Shown here piece by piece: positions 14,085 through 23,013 of a stretch of 31,074 bases of DNA; the stretch's first letter is position 1, and each line of letters begins with the position of its first letter. The notes under the pieces were generated by a model, which saw nothing but the letters and a program-made list of their open reading frames with translations, was not told the DNA's origin and did not search any database. A program made the translations under genes and the position numbers. Origin of the DNA: SKVR01 sp037441525 (GTDB lineage Bacteria; Bacteroidota; Bacteroidia; Bacteroidales; UBA7960); NCBI GenBank assembly GCA_037441525.1, contig JBBISA010000048.1, positions 1 through 31,074 of the forward strand, in the 5' to 3' direction.

Positions 14085-15680
14085 ATGACATCGAAAACAC
14101 AGGAAAAATCGCCAACCCCTTTTCAGCACAAGGTTTCTTTCAGTGAATTGCTGGAAAACTATTATTCCCTATACCAAAAAGTTATTGCTGGCGGTTCAGA
14201 AAAAGCAGTAGCACTCCATCGAAGCCGGGGCAAACTAACTGCCCGCGAACGTATTGAAGTTTTGTTGGACAAAGACTCTCCCTTTCTCGAACTATCGGCA
14301 CTGGCTGCCAATGGGCAGTACAACGATCAGTTTCCTGGTGCCGGCATTGTAACCGGATTGGGAAAGGTGCATGGGCGGTGGATTATGGTTGTGGCCAATG
14401 ATGCTACCGTAAAGGGCGGGACCTATATCCGCGAAACTATCCGTAAGCATATACGCGCCCAGGAAATTGCCACGGATAATCACTTACCCTGTGTTTACCT
14501 GGTAGATAGCGGTGGGATTTTTCTCCCGGAACAGGCGCGGGTCTTTCCTGACAAGGAAGACTTTGGGCGTATTTTCAGTAACCAGGCACGCATGTCGGCC
14601 ATGAGAATACCACAAATTGCTGTTGTAATGGGCTCCTGTACTGCGGGAGGAGCTTATATTCCTGCCATGAGCGACGAAAGCATCATTGTAAAAAACCAGG
14701 GTACCATTTTTATTGGTGGCCCGCCATTAGTTAAAGCCGCCACCGGCGAAGAAGTTACCGATGAAGAGCTGGGTGGTGGTGAAGTTCACGCCCGTATTTC
14801 GGGAGTTGTTGACCATTTGGCCGATGATGATATGCATGCACTCAATATTTGCCGCAATATTATCTCAACCCTTCCTGGCGTAGCTCCACAATTGACAAAC
14901 CGCATTGAACCACGCCAACCGCATTTGCCATCCGAAGGGCTTCACCAGCTGGCCCTCACTGACACAACACTTCTAATTGACCATCTGAAAGTAATTGAAC
15001 ATATTACCGACGACGGTGAATTCACCCCCTTCAAACCCGAATATGCCAAAACAATCATTACCGGGTTTGCCCGAATTGAGGGCTATCAGGTGGGTATTCT
15101 GGCCAACAACGGAGTGGTTTTTGGCGAAACCGCGCGCAAGGCAGCACATTTTGTTGAATTGTGCAATTTCAGGCAAATTCCTATGATATTCCTGCAGAAT
15201 ATAACCGGATTTGTAGTGGGTAAAAAGTATGAACACGATGGTATTGCCCGCGATGGCGCCAAATGGATACATGCTGTTTCAACCAGCTCAGTGCCCATCA
15301 TTTCCATTATTACAGGCGGGTCTTATGGTGCTGGCAATTATGCCATGGCCGGACGCGCTTTCGACCCGCGGTTCCTGTTCATGTGGCCCAATGCACGCAT
15401 TGGGGTTATGGGGGGCGACCAGGCTGCCAGGGTTTTATTGCAACTTAAGAAACCTAAAGGTATTAATGGCACCGATCATGCCGCTATATCTGAAGAAGAG
15501 CTTTACAATCAGATAAAATCGCGATACGACAGCGAAAGTTCTGCACTATACTCCACCAGCCGCATCTGGGATGATGGAATCATAGACCCGGCAAATACAA
15601 GGAAAATTCTTTCTCTTGTCCTTGAGATCGTTTCAAATCGTAAATGGCCCGAATTTAAATCTGGTATTTATCGTATGTAG
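14085..15680 (+). CDS. liuB: 3-methylcrotonyl-CoA carboxylase, carboxyltransferase (beta) subunit
   Basis: Transfers CO2 from carboxybiotin to 3-methylcrotonyl-CoA, giving 3-methylglutaconyl-CoA. The 531 residues form two crotonase-fold halves. Characteristic segments are RGKLTARERIEVLLDKDSPF, DATVKGGTYI, YLVDSGGIFLPEQARVFPD, FGRIFSNQARMSAMRIPQIA, VVMGSCTAGGAYIPAMSDES, GTIFIGGPPLVKAATGEEVT and, in the second half, QNITGFVVGKKYE, GGSYGAGNYAM and MWPNARIGVMGG. The IFIGGPPLVKAATGEEV block is typical of the methylcrotonyl- and geranyl-CoA subgroup rather than propionyl-CoA carboxylases. It is the first gene of the operon and its biotin subunit is two genes downstream. Geranyl-CoA specificity cannot be excluded by eye, but the neighbours favour methylcrotonyl-CoA. 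Confidence 0.92.
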   Translation: MTSKTQEKSPTPFQHKVSFSELLENYYSLYQKVIAGGSEKAVALHRSRGKLTARERIEVLLDKDSPFLELSALAANGQYNDQFPGAGIVTGLGKVHGRWIMVVANDATVKGGTYIRETIRKHIRAQEIATDNHLPCVYLVDSGGIFLPEQARVFPDKEDFGRIFSNQARMSAMRIPQIAVVMGSCTAGGAYIPAMSDESIIVKNQGTIFIGGPPLVKAATGEEVTDEELGGGEVHARISGVVDHLADDDMHALNICRNIISTLPGVAPQLTNRIEPRQPHLPSEGLHQLALTDTTLLIDHLKVIEHITDDGEFTPFKPEYAKTIITGFARIEGYQVGILANNGVVFGETARKAAHFVELCNFRQIPMIFLQNITGFVVGKKYEHDGIARDGAKWIHAVSTSSVPIISIITGGSYGAGNYAMAGRAFDPRFLFMWPNARIGVMGGDQAARVLLQLKKPKGINGTDHAAISEEELYNQIKSRYDSESSALYSTSRIWDDGIIDPANTRKILSLVLEIVSNRKWPEFKSGIYRM

Positions 15681-15684
15681 ATTT

Positions 15685-16473
15685 ATGATGATGGAAAGAT
15701 ACGCCAATATTGCAGCAAGGATTGACGGACCAGTTTTAACCATAACACTGGTACGCGAAAAAAAACGCAATGCCATTGATGAACAAACCATGGACGAGCT
15801 GATTGCGATTTTAAATTCCTTTACTTCAGATGGTGCAATTAAAATGGCAGTGCTCAGGGCAAAGGGGAAAGACTTTTGCGCTGGTGCCGACCTTGACTGG
15901 ATGCGAAATACCCAACAAATGGATGTGGAATCGTTGCAACAACAGAATATGAAACTGCAGCAGGTTTTTCAACTCTGGTTCAACCTGCCGGTGTTTACCA
16001 TTTCAATAGTGCATGGCAATGTGGTAGGGGGTGGTATAGGTCTGGTAGCTGCTTCCGATTATGTGGCTGCCCGAAACGATACACGATTCCGTTTTTCGGA
16101 AGTTACCCTTGGACTGATTCCTGCCACCATTGCACCATTTGTGTTGAACCGGACTAAAAGCCGGTATATACGTAATGCTATGCTTACAGCTCAGCCCTTT
16201 ACCCATGATGAAGCTCTTACCCACGGACTAATTGATACTATAATAGATGAAAACCAGGAAGACGTTTTGTTGAATTATTTTAAATCAATGTTGAACAATA
16301 CAGAAACACTTGCTGTTGCTAAAATCAAAAATCTTGTCAACGATCTTGCTCTCAACCTTATCCATGAGCCTATTGAGCAATATACCACAAGGTTGCTGGC
16401 ACAGGTAAGAAAATCAGAAGCAGCATCGAGAAGGATCGACGCATTTTTTAAATCAATTGAAAAGCACGCATGA
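15685..16473 (+). CDS. liuC: Methylglutaconyl-CoA hydratase (enoyl-CoA hydratase family)
   Basis: Expected to hydrate 3-methylglutaconyl-CoA to (S)-HMG-CoA. A 262-residue crotonase-fold enzyme with TLVREKKRNAIDEQTMDEL, the oxyanion-hole segment KDFCAGADLDWM, the second oxyanion segment IVHGNVVGGGIGLVAASDYV, and FSEVTLGLIPATIAPFVLNR. The combination of AGADLxWM and SEVxLGLIPAxIAPFV is typical of LiuC-type hydratases rather than general crotonases. The start is one of three consecutive ATGs (15685, 15688, 15691) five bases after the previous stop; the frame extends upstream into liuB but that part is not coding. The stop overlaps the next start by four bases (ATGA), indicating translational coupling between the two carboxylase subunits. 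Confidence 0.88.
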   Translation: MMMERYANIAARIDGPVLTITLVREKKRNAIDEQTMDELIAILNSFTSDGAIKMAVLRAKGKDFCAGADLDWMRNTQQMDVESLQQQNMKLQQVFQLWFNLPVFTISIVHGNVVGGGIGLVAASDYVAARNDTRFRFSEVTLGLIPATIAPFVLNRTKSRYIRNAMLTAQPFTHDEALTHGLIDTIIDENQEDVLLNYFKSMLNNTETLAVAKIKNLVNDLALNLIHEPIEQYTTRLLAQVRKSEAASRRIDAFFKSIEKHA

Positions 16474-18422
16474 AAATCAAAAAAGTACTAATTGCCAACC
16501 GGGGCGAGATTGCTCTCAGGATTATAAGAACCCTCAGGGAAATGAACATAAAAAGCATTGCCCTTTATACTGCCATGGAAACAGACGACCTGCATGTGAA
16601 AAAAGCAGACCAGGCTGTTTTGCTTGGCAATGGCACCCTTAACGAAACCTGGCTCAATATTCCTTTGATTATTAAAATTGCCTGCGATTTTGGTGCTGAC
16701 GCTATTCATCCCGGTTATGGCTTCCTTTCTGAGAATGATGCCTTTGCAAAGGCATGTGAGCAGGAAGGAATTATATTTATAGGCCCTTCGTCGGAGGTAA
16801 TAGAGATGATGGGGAGTAAAATTACCGCTTCTATGCATGCAAGCAATGCCGACATACCTTTGTTGCCCAGGCTCGAGGGTTCAACCGCTGAGCTTCTGCA
16901 AAATGGGCCCCGGCTTGGATTTCCTTTGCTGGTTAAGGCTGCTGCCGGAGGTGGCGGTAAGGGAATGATCCGTATTGAAAGCGCCGAAATGCTTCAGCAA
17001 GCCGTATTCTCAGCAGCAGAACAAGCGAAGAGATATTTTGCCGACGATAAAGTATATCTCGAAAAGTATGTGCAAAACCCCCGGCATATTGAAGTTCAAA
17101 TCCTTGCTGATAGCCATGGCAATGTAGTTCACCTGTTCGAAAGGGAATGTACATTGCAACGAAATCATCAGAAAGTGGTTGAGGAAGCCCCGTCTCCATC
17201 TCTAAACCCTGATAATCGCAAGAACCTTCTGAATTCCGCTGTTACCCTTGCCAAAAGAGTTGGTTACAGGAGTGCCGGAACAATAGAGTTTATTCTTGAT
17301 GAAGATGGCAATTTCTTCTTTCTGGAAATGAATACCCGTATTCAGGTAGAACATCCTGTTACAGAAGCCATAACGGGGATTGATATTGTAAAGGAGCAGA
17401 TTCTCGTGGCAATGGGTCATCCCCTTTCTTTTAGCCAGGAACAAATTCACCAGAACGGTCACGCCATTGAAGTGCGGCTGTATGCCGAAGACCCTGCCAA
17501 CCATTTCAGGCCATCGGCAGGAATTGTTCGTAGTTTGGTCGTACCCGAGTCAAAAAATGTCAGAGTCGACTCAGCTATCGAAAATTCAGGGAAAGTACAC
17601 CCTAGTTTTGATGCTATGATTTCAAAGATTATTACCCACAGAAAAAACAGGCAACAGGCCATTGAAGAGATGGACAATGCCCTTGCCGAAATACTGGTAC
17701 ACGGCATCACTACCAACATCAACCTACTTTCCAATATTATCAAAGATGAAATTTATCGTGAAAACCGGGTAAGCACCCACAGTATTGCCGATAATATTAC
17801 CCGATGGTCAATCAAATCAGACAATGAGGAAAAAAGGCATGTAGTTGCAGGTTTGTTTTTCTGGCTCGAAAGATTTTGTCAAACACCCGGACAAAATGCC
17901 TGGCGGATGGCTTCGGCTGAAAAGGTAACGGTAAACGGACACGAATTAACTATGTTTATTTACCCTTACGGAGCAAAAGGAGTCACTTTAATCAAAGAGG
18001 GAAATATCTTTCGAATAGAAAACATTTCGATATCAAACCATAAATTACATTTCACCTGGAACAATATGCCATCGTCGGTTGTTTTTAGTTATGCAGGCCG
18101 CAACGCCATGTTCCTTGACGAGGGGATTCATTATCATGTTATTTTGCCCGATCCTTTGCTCCTTCCAAAAGCCGCCTTTAACGGAAAAAACCACTTTTTT
18201 CCTGAGTTACGGGCATCGCTTTTTGGCAGGGTACTAAGGGTAAATGTTTCTGAGAAGCAACAGGTAAAAGCAGGAGAGCCTTTGCTGATACTGGAATCGA
18301 TGAAGATGGAAAACCAGATACTTGCCCCTAACGACCAGATTGTTTCCCGCATTAATGTAAAAGATGGCGACCAGGTAAGCGACGGACAAGTACTAATTAG
18401 TTTTGAACCCGTAAATGATTGA
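16470..18422 (+). CDS. liuD: 3-methylcrotonyl-CoA carboxylase, biotin-containing (alpha) subunit
   Basis: ATP-dependent carboxylation of its own biotin, which then serves the beta subunit. The 650 residues are a biotin carboxylase domain (about 1-445: KVLIANRGEIALRIIRTLRE, IHPGYGFLSEN, the ATP-grasp loop AAAGGGGKGM, EKYVQNPRHIEVQILAD, FFLEMNTRIQVEHPVTEAIT), a middle subunit-interaction region (about 460-570), and a C-terminal biotinyl domain with ESMKMENQILAP, where Lys612 is the biotin attachment site. Residues LEMNTRIQVEH and RECTLQRNHQKV are complete. Overlap with liuC and closeness of the acyl-CoA dehydrogenase show a single operon. Propionyl-CoA carboxylase alpha would look similar; the hydratase neighbour decides for methylcrotonyl-CoA. 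Confidence 0.92.
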   Translation: MKIKKVLIANRGEIALRIIRTLREMNIKSIALYTAMETDDLHVKKADQAVLLGNGTLNETWLNIPLIIKIACDFGADAIHPGYGFLSENDAFAKACEQEGIIFIGPSSEVIEMMGSKITASMHASNADIPLLPRLEGSTAELLQNGPRLGFPLLVKAAAGGGGKGMIRIESAEMLQQAVFSAAEQAKRYFADDKVYLEKYVQNPRHIEVQILADSHGNVVHLFERECTLQRNHQKVVEEAPSPSLNPDNRKNLLNSAVTLAKRVGYRSAGTIEFILDEDGNFFFLEMNTRIQVEHPVTEAITGIDIVKEQILVAMGHPLSFSQEQIHQNGHAIEVRLYAEDPANHFRPSAGIVRSLVVPESKNVRVDSAIENSGKVHPSFDAMISKIITHRKNRQQAIEEMDNALAEILVHGITTNINLLSNIIKDEIYRENRVSTHSIADNITRWSIKSDNEEKRHVVAGLFFWLERFCQTPGQNAWRMASAEKVTVNGHELTMFIYPYGAKGVTLIKEGNIFRIENISISNHKLHFTWNNMPSSVVFSYAGRNAMFLDEGIHYHVILPDPLLLPKAAFNGKNHFFPELRASLFGRVLRVNVSEKQQVKAGEPLLILESMKMENQILAPNDQIVSRINVKDGDQVSDGQVLISFEPVND

Positions 18423-18454
18423 ATACTAAATCCCAAAACAAAAGCACAGAAAAA

Positions 18455-19612
18455 ATGAAAAGTCCTTATTTTTCACAAACCCACGAAGACTTCAGAAAGA
18501 AGGTACGAAAATTTGCCGAAGAATTTGTTAGACCTGTTGCAGCAGAGCTCGACCGCGAGGAGAAATTTTCAGAAGAGCTTACCCGCGCCATGGGTCGCAA
18601 TGGCCTGTTTGGTGTTAACATTCCTCAAAAATATGGTGGTCTTGGTCTCGATTATCGGGCCCTTGTAATTGCCGTTGAAGAGATTGCCCGTGTTGATGGT
18701 AGTCAGGCTGCTACCCTGGCTGCCCACAACTCATTAGGCATAGGGCCCATTTATATGTTTGGCACCGAAGAACAGAAAATGAGCCTTTTGCCGCGCCTTA
18801 CATCAGGAGACCATACCTGGGCATTTGCTCTTACCGAGCCCAATGCCGGCAGCGATGCCATGGGCACTGAAACAAATGCTGTTAACGAAAACGGGCATTG
18901 GGTAATCAACGGACAGAAAATATTTATCTCAAATGCCGCGGCTTCAATGTCTTTAGGCGCTACGGTACAAGCCATTACCGGCAATAAAGATGGTAAAAAA
19001 CTCTTATCGACCATTATTGTAGAAAGCTCAACCCCCGGCTATTCCAGCGAACGCATTACCAATAAAATGATGTGGCGGGCTGCCGATACAGGAAAACTAC
19101 ACTTTGATAACGTTAAAGTTCCAAAAGAAAATCTCCTGGGCGAGGAGGGAAAAGGAGGGCGGCAAATGCTGCAAACCCTCGACAGCGGACGCCTTACCAT
19201 AGGAGCCATGGGCCTGGGCCTGGCTCGTGGCGCCTTCGAAATGGCAATGGCCTACGCCAACAAAAGACAACAGTTTGGTAAACCCATCAAAGAATTTCAG
19301 GCAATTTCCTTTAAGCTGGCCGATATGGCATTGAAAATTGAGCTGGCTGCCAACACTTTGTATAATGCAGTTTGGCTCAAAGACAACGGATTACCCTTTG
19401 GTAAGGAAGCAGCCATGGCAAAACTCTATACATCTGAAATTGCCCGCGAAGTGGCCGATGAAGCCGTGCAGGTGCATGGCGCCTATGGTCTTGTCAGAGA
19501 TAACGACATTGAAAGGTTTTACCGCGACCAGCGCATCCTTCAAATTGGTGAAGGTACAAGCGAAATATTGCGCCTTGTTATTTCGCGGCACATTGACCAG
19601 GAGAGCCACTAA
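18455..19612 (+). CDS. Acyl-CoA dehydrogenase, probably acting on isovaleryl-CoA
   Basis: FAD-dependent alpha,beta-desaturation of an acyl-CoA with electrons passed to ETF. The 385 residues show the family order: N-terminal helical domain, the middle beta domain with FALTEPNAGSDAMGTETNA and GQKIFISNA, the helical C-terminal domain with RQQFGKPIKEFQAI, and VQVHGAYGLVRDNDIERFYR followed by ILQIGEGTSEILR. In context it should convert isovaleryl-CoA to 3-methylcrotonyl-CoA, the MCC substrate. However the catalytic base appears to be Glu366 in GEGTSEI, the position used by short- and medium-chain enzymes; classical isovaleryl-CoA dehydrogenases have GAGTSE there and a Glu elsewhere. Substrate is therefore inferred from neighbours. 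The start at ATG 18455 fits the family length; a TTG at 18419 would add 12 polar residues. Confidence 0.88.
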   Translation: MKSPYFSQTHEDFRKKVRKFAEEFVRPVAAELDREEKFSEELTRAMGRNGLFGVNIPQKYGGLGLDYRALVIAVEEIARVDGSQAATLAAHNSLGIGPIYMFGTEEQKMSLLPRLTSGDHTWAFALTEPNAGSDAMGTETNAVNENGHWVINGQKIFISNAAASMSLGATVQAITGNKDGKKLLSTIIVESSTPGYSSERITNKMMWRAADTGKLHFDNVKVPKENLLGEEGKGGRQMLQTLDSGRLTIGAMGLGLARGAFEMAMAYANKRQQFGKPIKEFQAISFKLADMALKIELAANTLYNAVWLKDNGLPFGKEAAMAKLYTSEIAREVADEAVQVHGAYGLVRDNDIERFYRDQRILQIGEGTSEILRLVISRHIDQESH

Positions 19613-19624
19613 ACACAACTAAAC

Positions 19625-20623
19625 ATGGAAGACCGTAAAAAAGACCATATCAACCTTGCTCTTACAAACCGCACCCAAACCATTGAAAAGGACAACAGGT
19701 TTGTTTACGAGCCCCTGTTATCAGGCCATTTGGTGCCTGAGCTTCCCCAGGTTTCACTACACAGAAAGGTAATGCGCGCACCTGTTTGGATATCGAGTAT
19801 GACAGGCGGTAGCGGCATTGCCCGCCACATCAATACAAATCTGGCAATGGCTGCCAACGAATTTGGTTTGGGCATGGGACTGGGTTCTTGCCGCATTCTT
19901 TTCGATTCAGAAAAACACCTCCCCGATTTCGATATGCGCGACTATATTGGCAACGACCTCCCCTTTTGGGCCAACCTGGGCATTGCACAGCTTGAACAAA
20001 TGGTAGAAAAAGGAACCCTTGCCGAGGCAACTGACCTTGTAAACCTCTTACGCTGCGACGGACTCATTATCCATGTAAACCCCTTGCAGGAGTGGTTTCA
20101 ACCCGAGGGCGACAGGCTTAAACACCCTCCCCTGGCAATTATTGAAGAAGTATTGCGCCAGTTGAAAATGCCGGTAATTGTGAAGGAAGTCGGACAGGGA
20201 ATGGGACGCCAAAGCCTTGAAGCACTTATGAAACTGCCCCTGGCAGCCATTGAATTTGCTGCCTTTGGCGGTACCAATTTTGCCCGGGTTGAAATGATGC
20301 GCAGACCACTTACAGACCAGGAGCTCTTTGAACCTTTGGTTTATGTCGGGCAAACTGCCGATGATATGATTGATGACATCAAATCACTCATCAAGGAAGG
20401 TGTTGAATGTAAATCGCCGATGTTGATTATCAGCGGAGGGATTAAAAACTACCTCGATGGCTATTATTACATTTCTACCAGCCCCGTACCTGCTGTTTAT
20501 GGAATGGCTTCTGGCTTTCTTAAACATGCCCGCGACAGCTATTCATCACTTAGGGATTGGGCCGGCGCTCATATAGACGGGCTGAAAATGGCTTATGCCT
20601 ACCTGAGAGTAAGAAATCAGTGA
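19625..20623 (+). CDS. fni: Isopentenyl-diphosphate delta-isomerase, type 2
   Basis: FMN- and NADPH-dependent interconversion of IPP and DMAPP. The 332-residue TIM-barrel protein shows the type 2 signature set: RKKDHINLAL near the N-terminus, APVWISSMTGGSG, GLGMGLGSCR, HVNPLQEWFQPEGD, PVIVKEVGQGMG and IEFAAFGGTNFARVE, plus LIISGGIKN in the C-terminal part. It starts 12 bases after the acyl-CoA dehydrogenase and so is the junction between leucine-degrading and isoprenoid genes. That tight spacing makes it hard to regard the two halves as separate operons. A type 2 rather than type 1 isomerase is common in mevalonate-pathway bacteria. Confidence 0.95.
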   Translation: MEDRKKDHINLALTNRTQTIEKDNRFVYEPLLSGHLVPELPQVSLHRKVMRAPVWISSMTGGSGIARHINTNLAMAANEFGLGMGLGSCRILFDSEKHLPDFDMRDYIGNDLPFWANLGIAQLEQMVEKGTLAEATDLVNLLRCDGLIIHVNPLQEWFQPEGDRLKHPPLAIIEEVLRQLKMPVIVKEVGQGMGRQSLEALMKLPLAAIEFAAFGGTNFARVEMMRRPLTDQELFEPLVYVGQTADDMIDDIKSLIKEGVECKSPMLIISGGIKNYLDGYYYISTSPVPAVYGMASGFLKHARDSYSSLRDWAGAHIDGLKMAYAYLRVRNQ

Positions 20624-20675
20624 TGCGTGGACTTGAATTTAAGCAATCTTAAACTTTAATCAGATAGCCAACCAA

Positions 20676-21980
20676 ATGATGAAACAGGAATTAGTGAAAG
20701 GTTTTTCAAAAATGAGCCGCGATGAAAAGATAAGCTGGCTCTCAGGAATTACGGGTGATGGGCAACTTGACGCATTTCTCAGAAAATTCCATATCCCCGA
20801 TGCCGCACAACAACAAATTTTCGAAAGTTTTTCAGAAAATACATTGTCCAATTACCATCTGCCATGGGGCATTGTTCCCAATGTAATGATAGATGGATTG
20901 ATTTATCATGTACCGGTAGTTATTGAGGAGAGTTCGGTGGTAGCAGCAGCATCAAAAGCTGCTTCATTCTGGGCCGAAAGAGGGGGCTTTGAAACCCTTT
21001 TTGTTACCGCCGTTAAAAAGGGTCAGATACATTTCCTGTTTAAGGGAGACACTGAAAGGCTCAGATTAAACTTTCCGAAGGTGGCTGAAAAACTTAAAGA
21101 TTCGGTAGAATACCTCTCGGCCAATATGAAAAAAAGGGGCGGCGGAGTTACTTCCCTTCGCATGAGAAAAATAAATGGACTGAGGAAAGATTATCACCAG
21201 ATTGACCTTGAAGCCAAAACTGCCGACAGTATGGGGGCAAACTTCATCAATACGGTGCTTGAAGAGATGGCAAGAATTCTTCCTCAAACTATCAGAGAGT
21301 TTTGCGGTCCGGGCGATGTGGATGTTCTTATGGCTATTTTATCCAACTATACGCCCGAATGTATTGTTAAGGTGCAGGCACAAGCGCCCATATCAAGCCT
21401 TACATGGCAGCGCGAAATGGAGCCTAAGGAATTTGCCCGGCGCATGAAATGGGCATCTGACATTGCCCAGCAAGATAAACACAGAGCCGTTACCCACAAC
21501 AAGGGGATATTTAACGGAGTAGATGCCGTTGTGTTGGCTACCGGTAACGATTTCAGGGCTGTTGAAGCTGCCGGGCACGCCTTTGCCAATAAAAGTACTC
21601 CAAAATACAAGGCTTTAAGTAGCATTACCCTTTACGATGACACCTTCACTATCGAAATGGAAATTCCTTTGGCGCTTGGAACTGTGGGCGGGTTGACGCG
21701 ATTACACCCAATGGCAGAAAAATCCTTGCAGATTCTGGGGAACCCTAATGCCAAAACCCTTATGAAAATTGTTGCCTGCGTGGGACTGGCCAACAATTTT
21801 GCTGCCATGGCATCTTTGGTAACCACAGGAATCCAGAAGGGACACATGAAAATGCACCTGCAAAATATTCTGAACTCACTCCAGGTCGACCCTTCGCTTC
21901 ACCCTGCCATCATTGAGTATTTCGGCGACAGAACCGTAAGTGTGTCTTCGGTAAAAGAATACCTGGCATCAAGGATTTAA
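20676..21980 (+). CDS. mvaA: Hydroxymethylglutaryl-CoA reductase, class II
   Basis: Four-electron reduction of HMG-CoA to mevalonate in the biosynthetic direction. The 434 residues lack a membrane anchor, as in class II enzymes. Active-site elements: PVVIEESSVVAAASKAA (Glu84/85), DSMGANFINTVLE (184-196), THNKGIFNGVDAVVLATGND with Lys276 and Asp292, LALGTVGGLTRLHPMAEKSL (cofactor-binding region) and the flap GHMKMHLQNIL with His390. All four catalytic residues are present. Two adjacent ATGs open the frame. Three bases separate it from the GHMP kinase. Class II reductases are also used for mevalonate degradation in some pseudomonads, but the downstream kinases and decarboxylase indicate synthesis. 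Confidence 0.95.
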   Translation: MMKQELVKGFSKMSRDEKISWLSGITGDGQLDAFLRKFHIPDAAQQQIFESFSENTLSNYHLPWGIVPNVMIDGLIYHVPVVIEESSVVAAASKAASFWAERGGFETLFVTAVKKGQIHFLFKGDTERLRLNFPKVAEKLKDSVEYLSANMKKRGGGVTSLRMRKINGLRKDYHQIDLEAKTADSMGANFINTVLEEMARILPQTIREFCGPGDVDVLMAILSNYTPECIVKVQAQAPISSLTWQREMEPKEFARRMKWASDIAQQDKHRAVTHNKGIFNGVDAVVLATGNDFRAVEAAGHAFANKSTPKYKALSSITLYDDTFTIEMEIPLALGTVGGLTRLHPMAEKSLQILGNPNAKTLMKIVACVGLANNFAAMASLVTTGIQKGHMKMHLQNILNSLQVDPSLHPAIIEYFGDRTVSVSSVKEYLASRI

Positions 21981-21983
21981 TTC

Positions 21984-22901
21984 ATGGGAAATCAGTCTTT
22001 TTTTTCAAGGGGGAAATTAATTCTGATGGGTGAATATGCAGTTTTGCATGGCGTAGATGCCCTTTGCTTGCCACTAAAAACAGGGCAAGAACTTACTATC
22101 ACTCCTTCAGAAAATGGCCAAATAAACTGGGAATGGTATTACAGAGATTATCTCGTTGCCGGTTTTAGCTTTCATCCGGCAACACTTTCAATATTAAACA
22201 TAAACAAGGGGGAACCGGCATGGGTTTTACGGTTGCTGGAATTGGTCAGGGAAAAAAAACCCGATTTTCTGAGCAATGGCGCAACCCTTACATTTCACAA
22301 CAGATTTCCTGTAAATTGGGGACTGGGAACAAGCTCTGCCACAGTATCTTCTGTATGCCGGCTGGCGGGTATCGAACCATACACCATCAACGAAAAATTA
22401 ACCGGTGGCTCGGGAGCAGATATCGCAACAACTACAGCCAACAACTGGATTCTTTACCGGAAAACACTCACCATTCCCCAGCGGTGGGAAATTCCCCTTT
22501 CATACAGATTCGCTGAAAACACATGGTTTATTTACTCAGGGAAAAAGCAGGAAACAGCCCGGCACATCAATAAGGTAACTTCGCAATACCAAAAGAATTT
22601 TGGTTCGTGGGCACCGGTAAACGAGTTTGTTTACCGTTTCGTGGCAGCCACTACTCTGCCCGAACTCATGAAAATAGTTAACGACCATGAATTGTTTATT
22701 GCCGAGGCAACAGGGTTAAATACCATCAGGGATAAATTCCCCGATTTCCCGGGTACTCTTAAATCGCTGGGGGCCTGGGGCGGTGATTTTTTTATGGCAC
22801 TTAGTCATCAGAAAGATGATTTTGTAAGGGACTATTTTTCCAGTCGGGGATACACTGATATATTCAGCTGGAAACAACTTACTGAAACCCCAGATTTTTA
22901 A
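21984..22901 (+). CDS. GHMP-family kinase, likely phosphomevalonate (or mevalonate) kinase
   Basis: Phosphorylates an intermediate between mevalonate and diphosphomevalonate. The 305-residue protein has GHMP motif 1 GKLILMGEYAVLHGVDAL (10-27), the phosphate loop NWGLGTSSATVSSV (111-124), TGGSGADIATTTAN (140-153) and C-terminal motif 3 SLGAWGGDFFMAL. The sequence corresponds to the Bacteroidota kinase group named after a GYDIA motif, here GADIA with Ala replacing Tyr. Two kinases are needed between mevalonate and the decarboxylase substrate and exactly two are encoded here; the other has better mevalonate kinase motifs, so this one is assigned the second step by elimination. It begins three bases after mvaA. 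A 112-base gap follows before mvaD. Confidence 0.82.
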   Translation: MGNQSFFSRGKLILMGEYAVLHGVDALCLPLKTGQELTITPSENGQINWEWYYRDYLVAGFSFHPATLSILNINKGEPAWVLRLLELVREKKPDFLSNGATLTFHNRFPVNWGLGTSSATVSSVCRLAGIEPYTINEKLTGGSGADIATTTANNWILYRKTLTIPQRWEIPLSYRFAENTWFIYSGKKQETARHINKVTSQYQKNFGSWAPVNEFVYRFVAATTLPELMKIVNDHELFIAEATGLNTIRDKFPDFPGTLKSLGAWGGDFFMALSHQKDDFVRDYFSSRGYTDIFSWKQLTETPDF

Positions 22902-23013
22902 ACACCAAAATTTAAAGGTCAATTGGCTGATTAAACCCAACCCAATATATTTTTTTGTAAGTTTACTGCACTTTGTTCCTATAAGCTAAGGCCAAAAACA
23001 AAAACAGACATTT

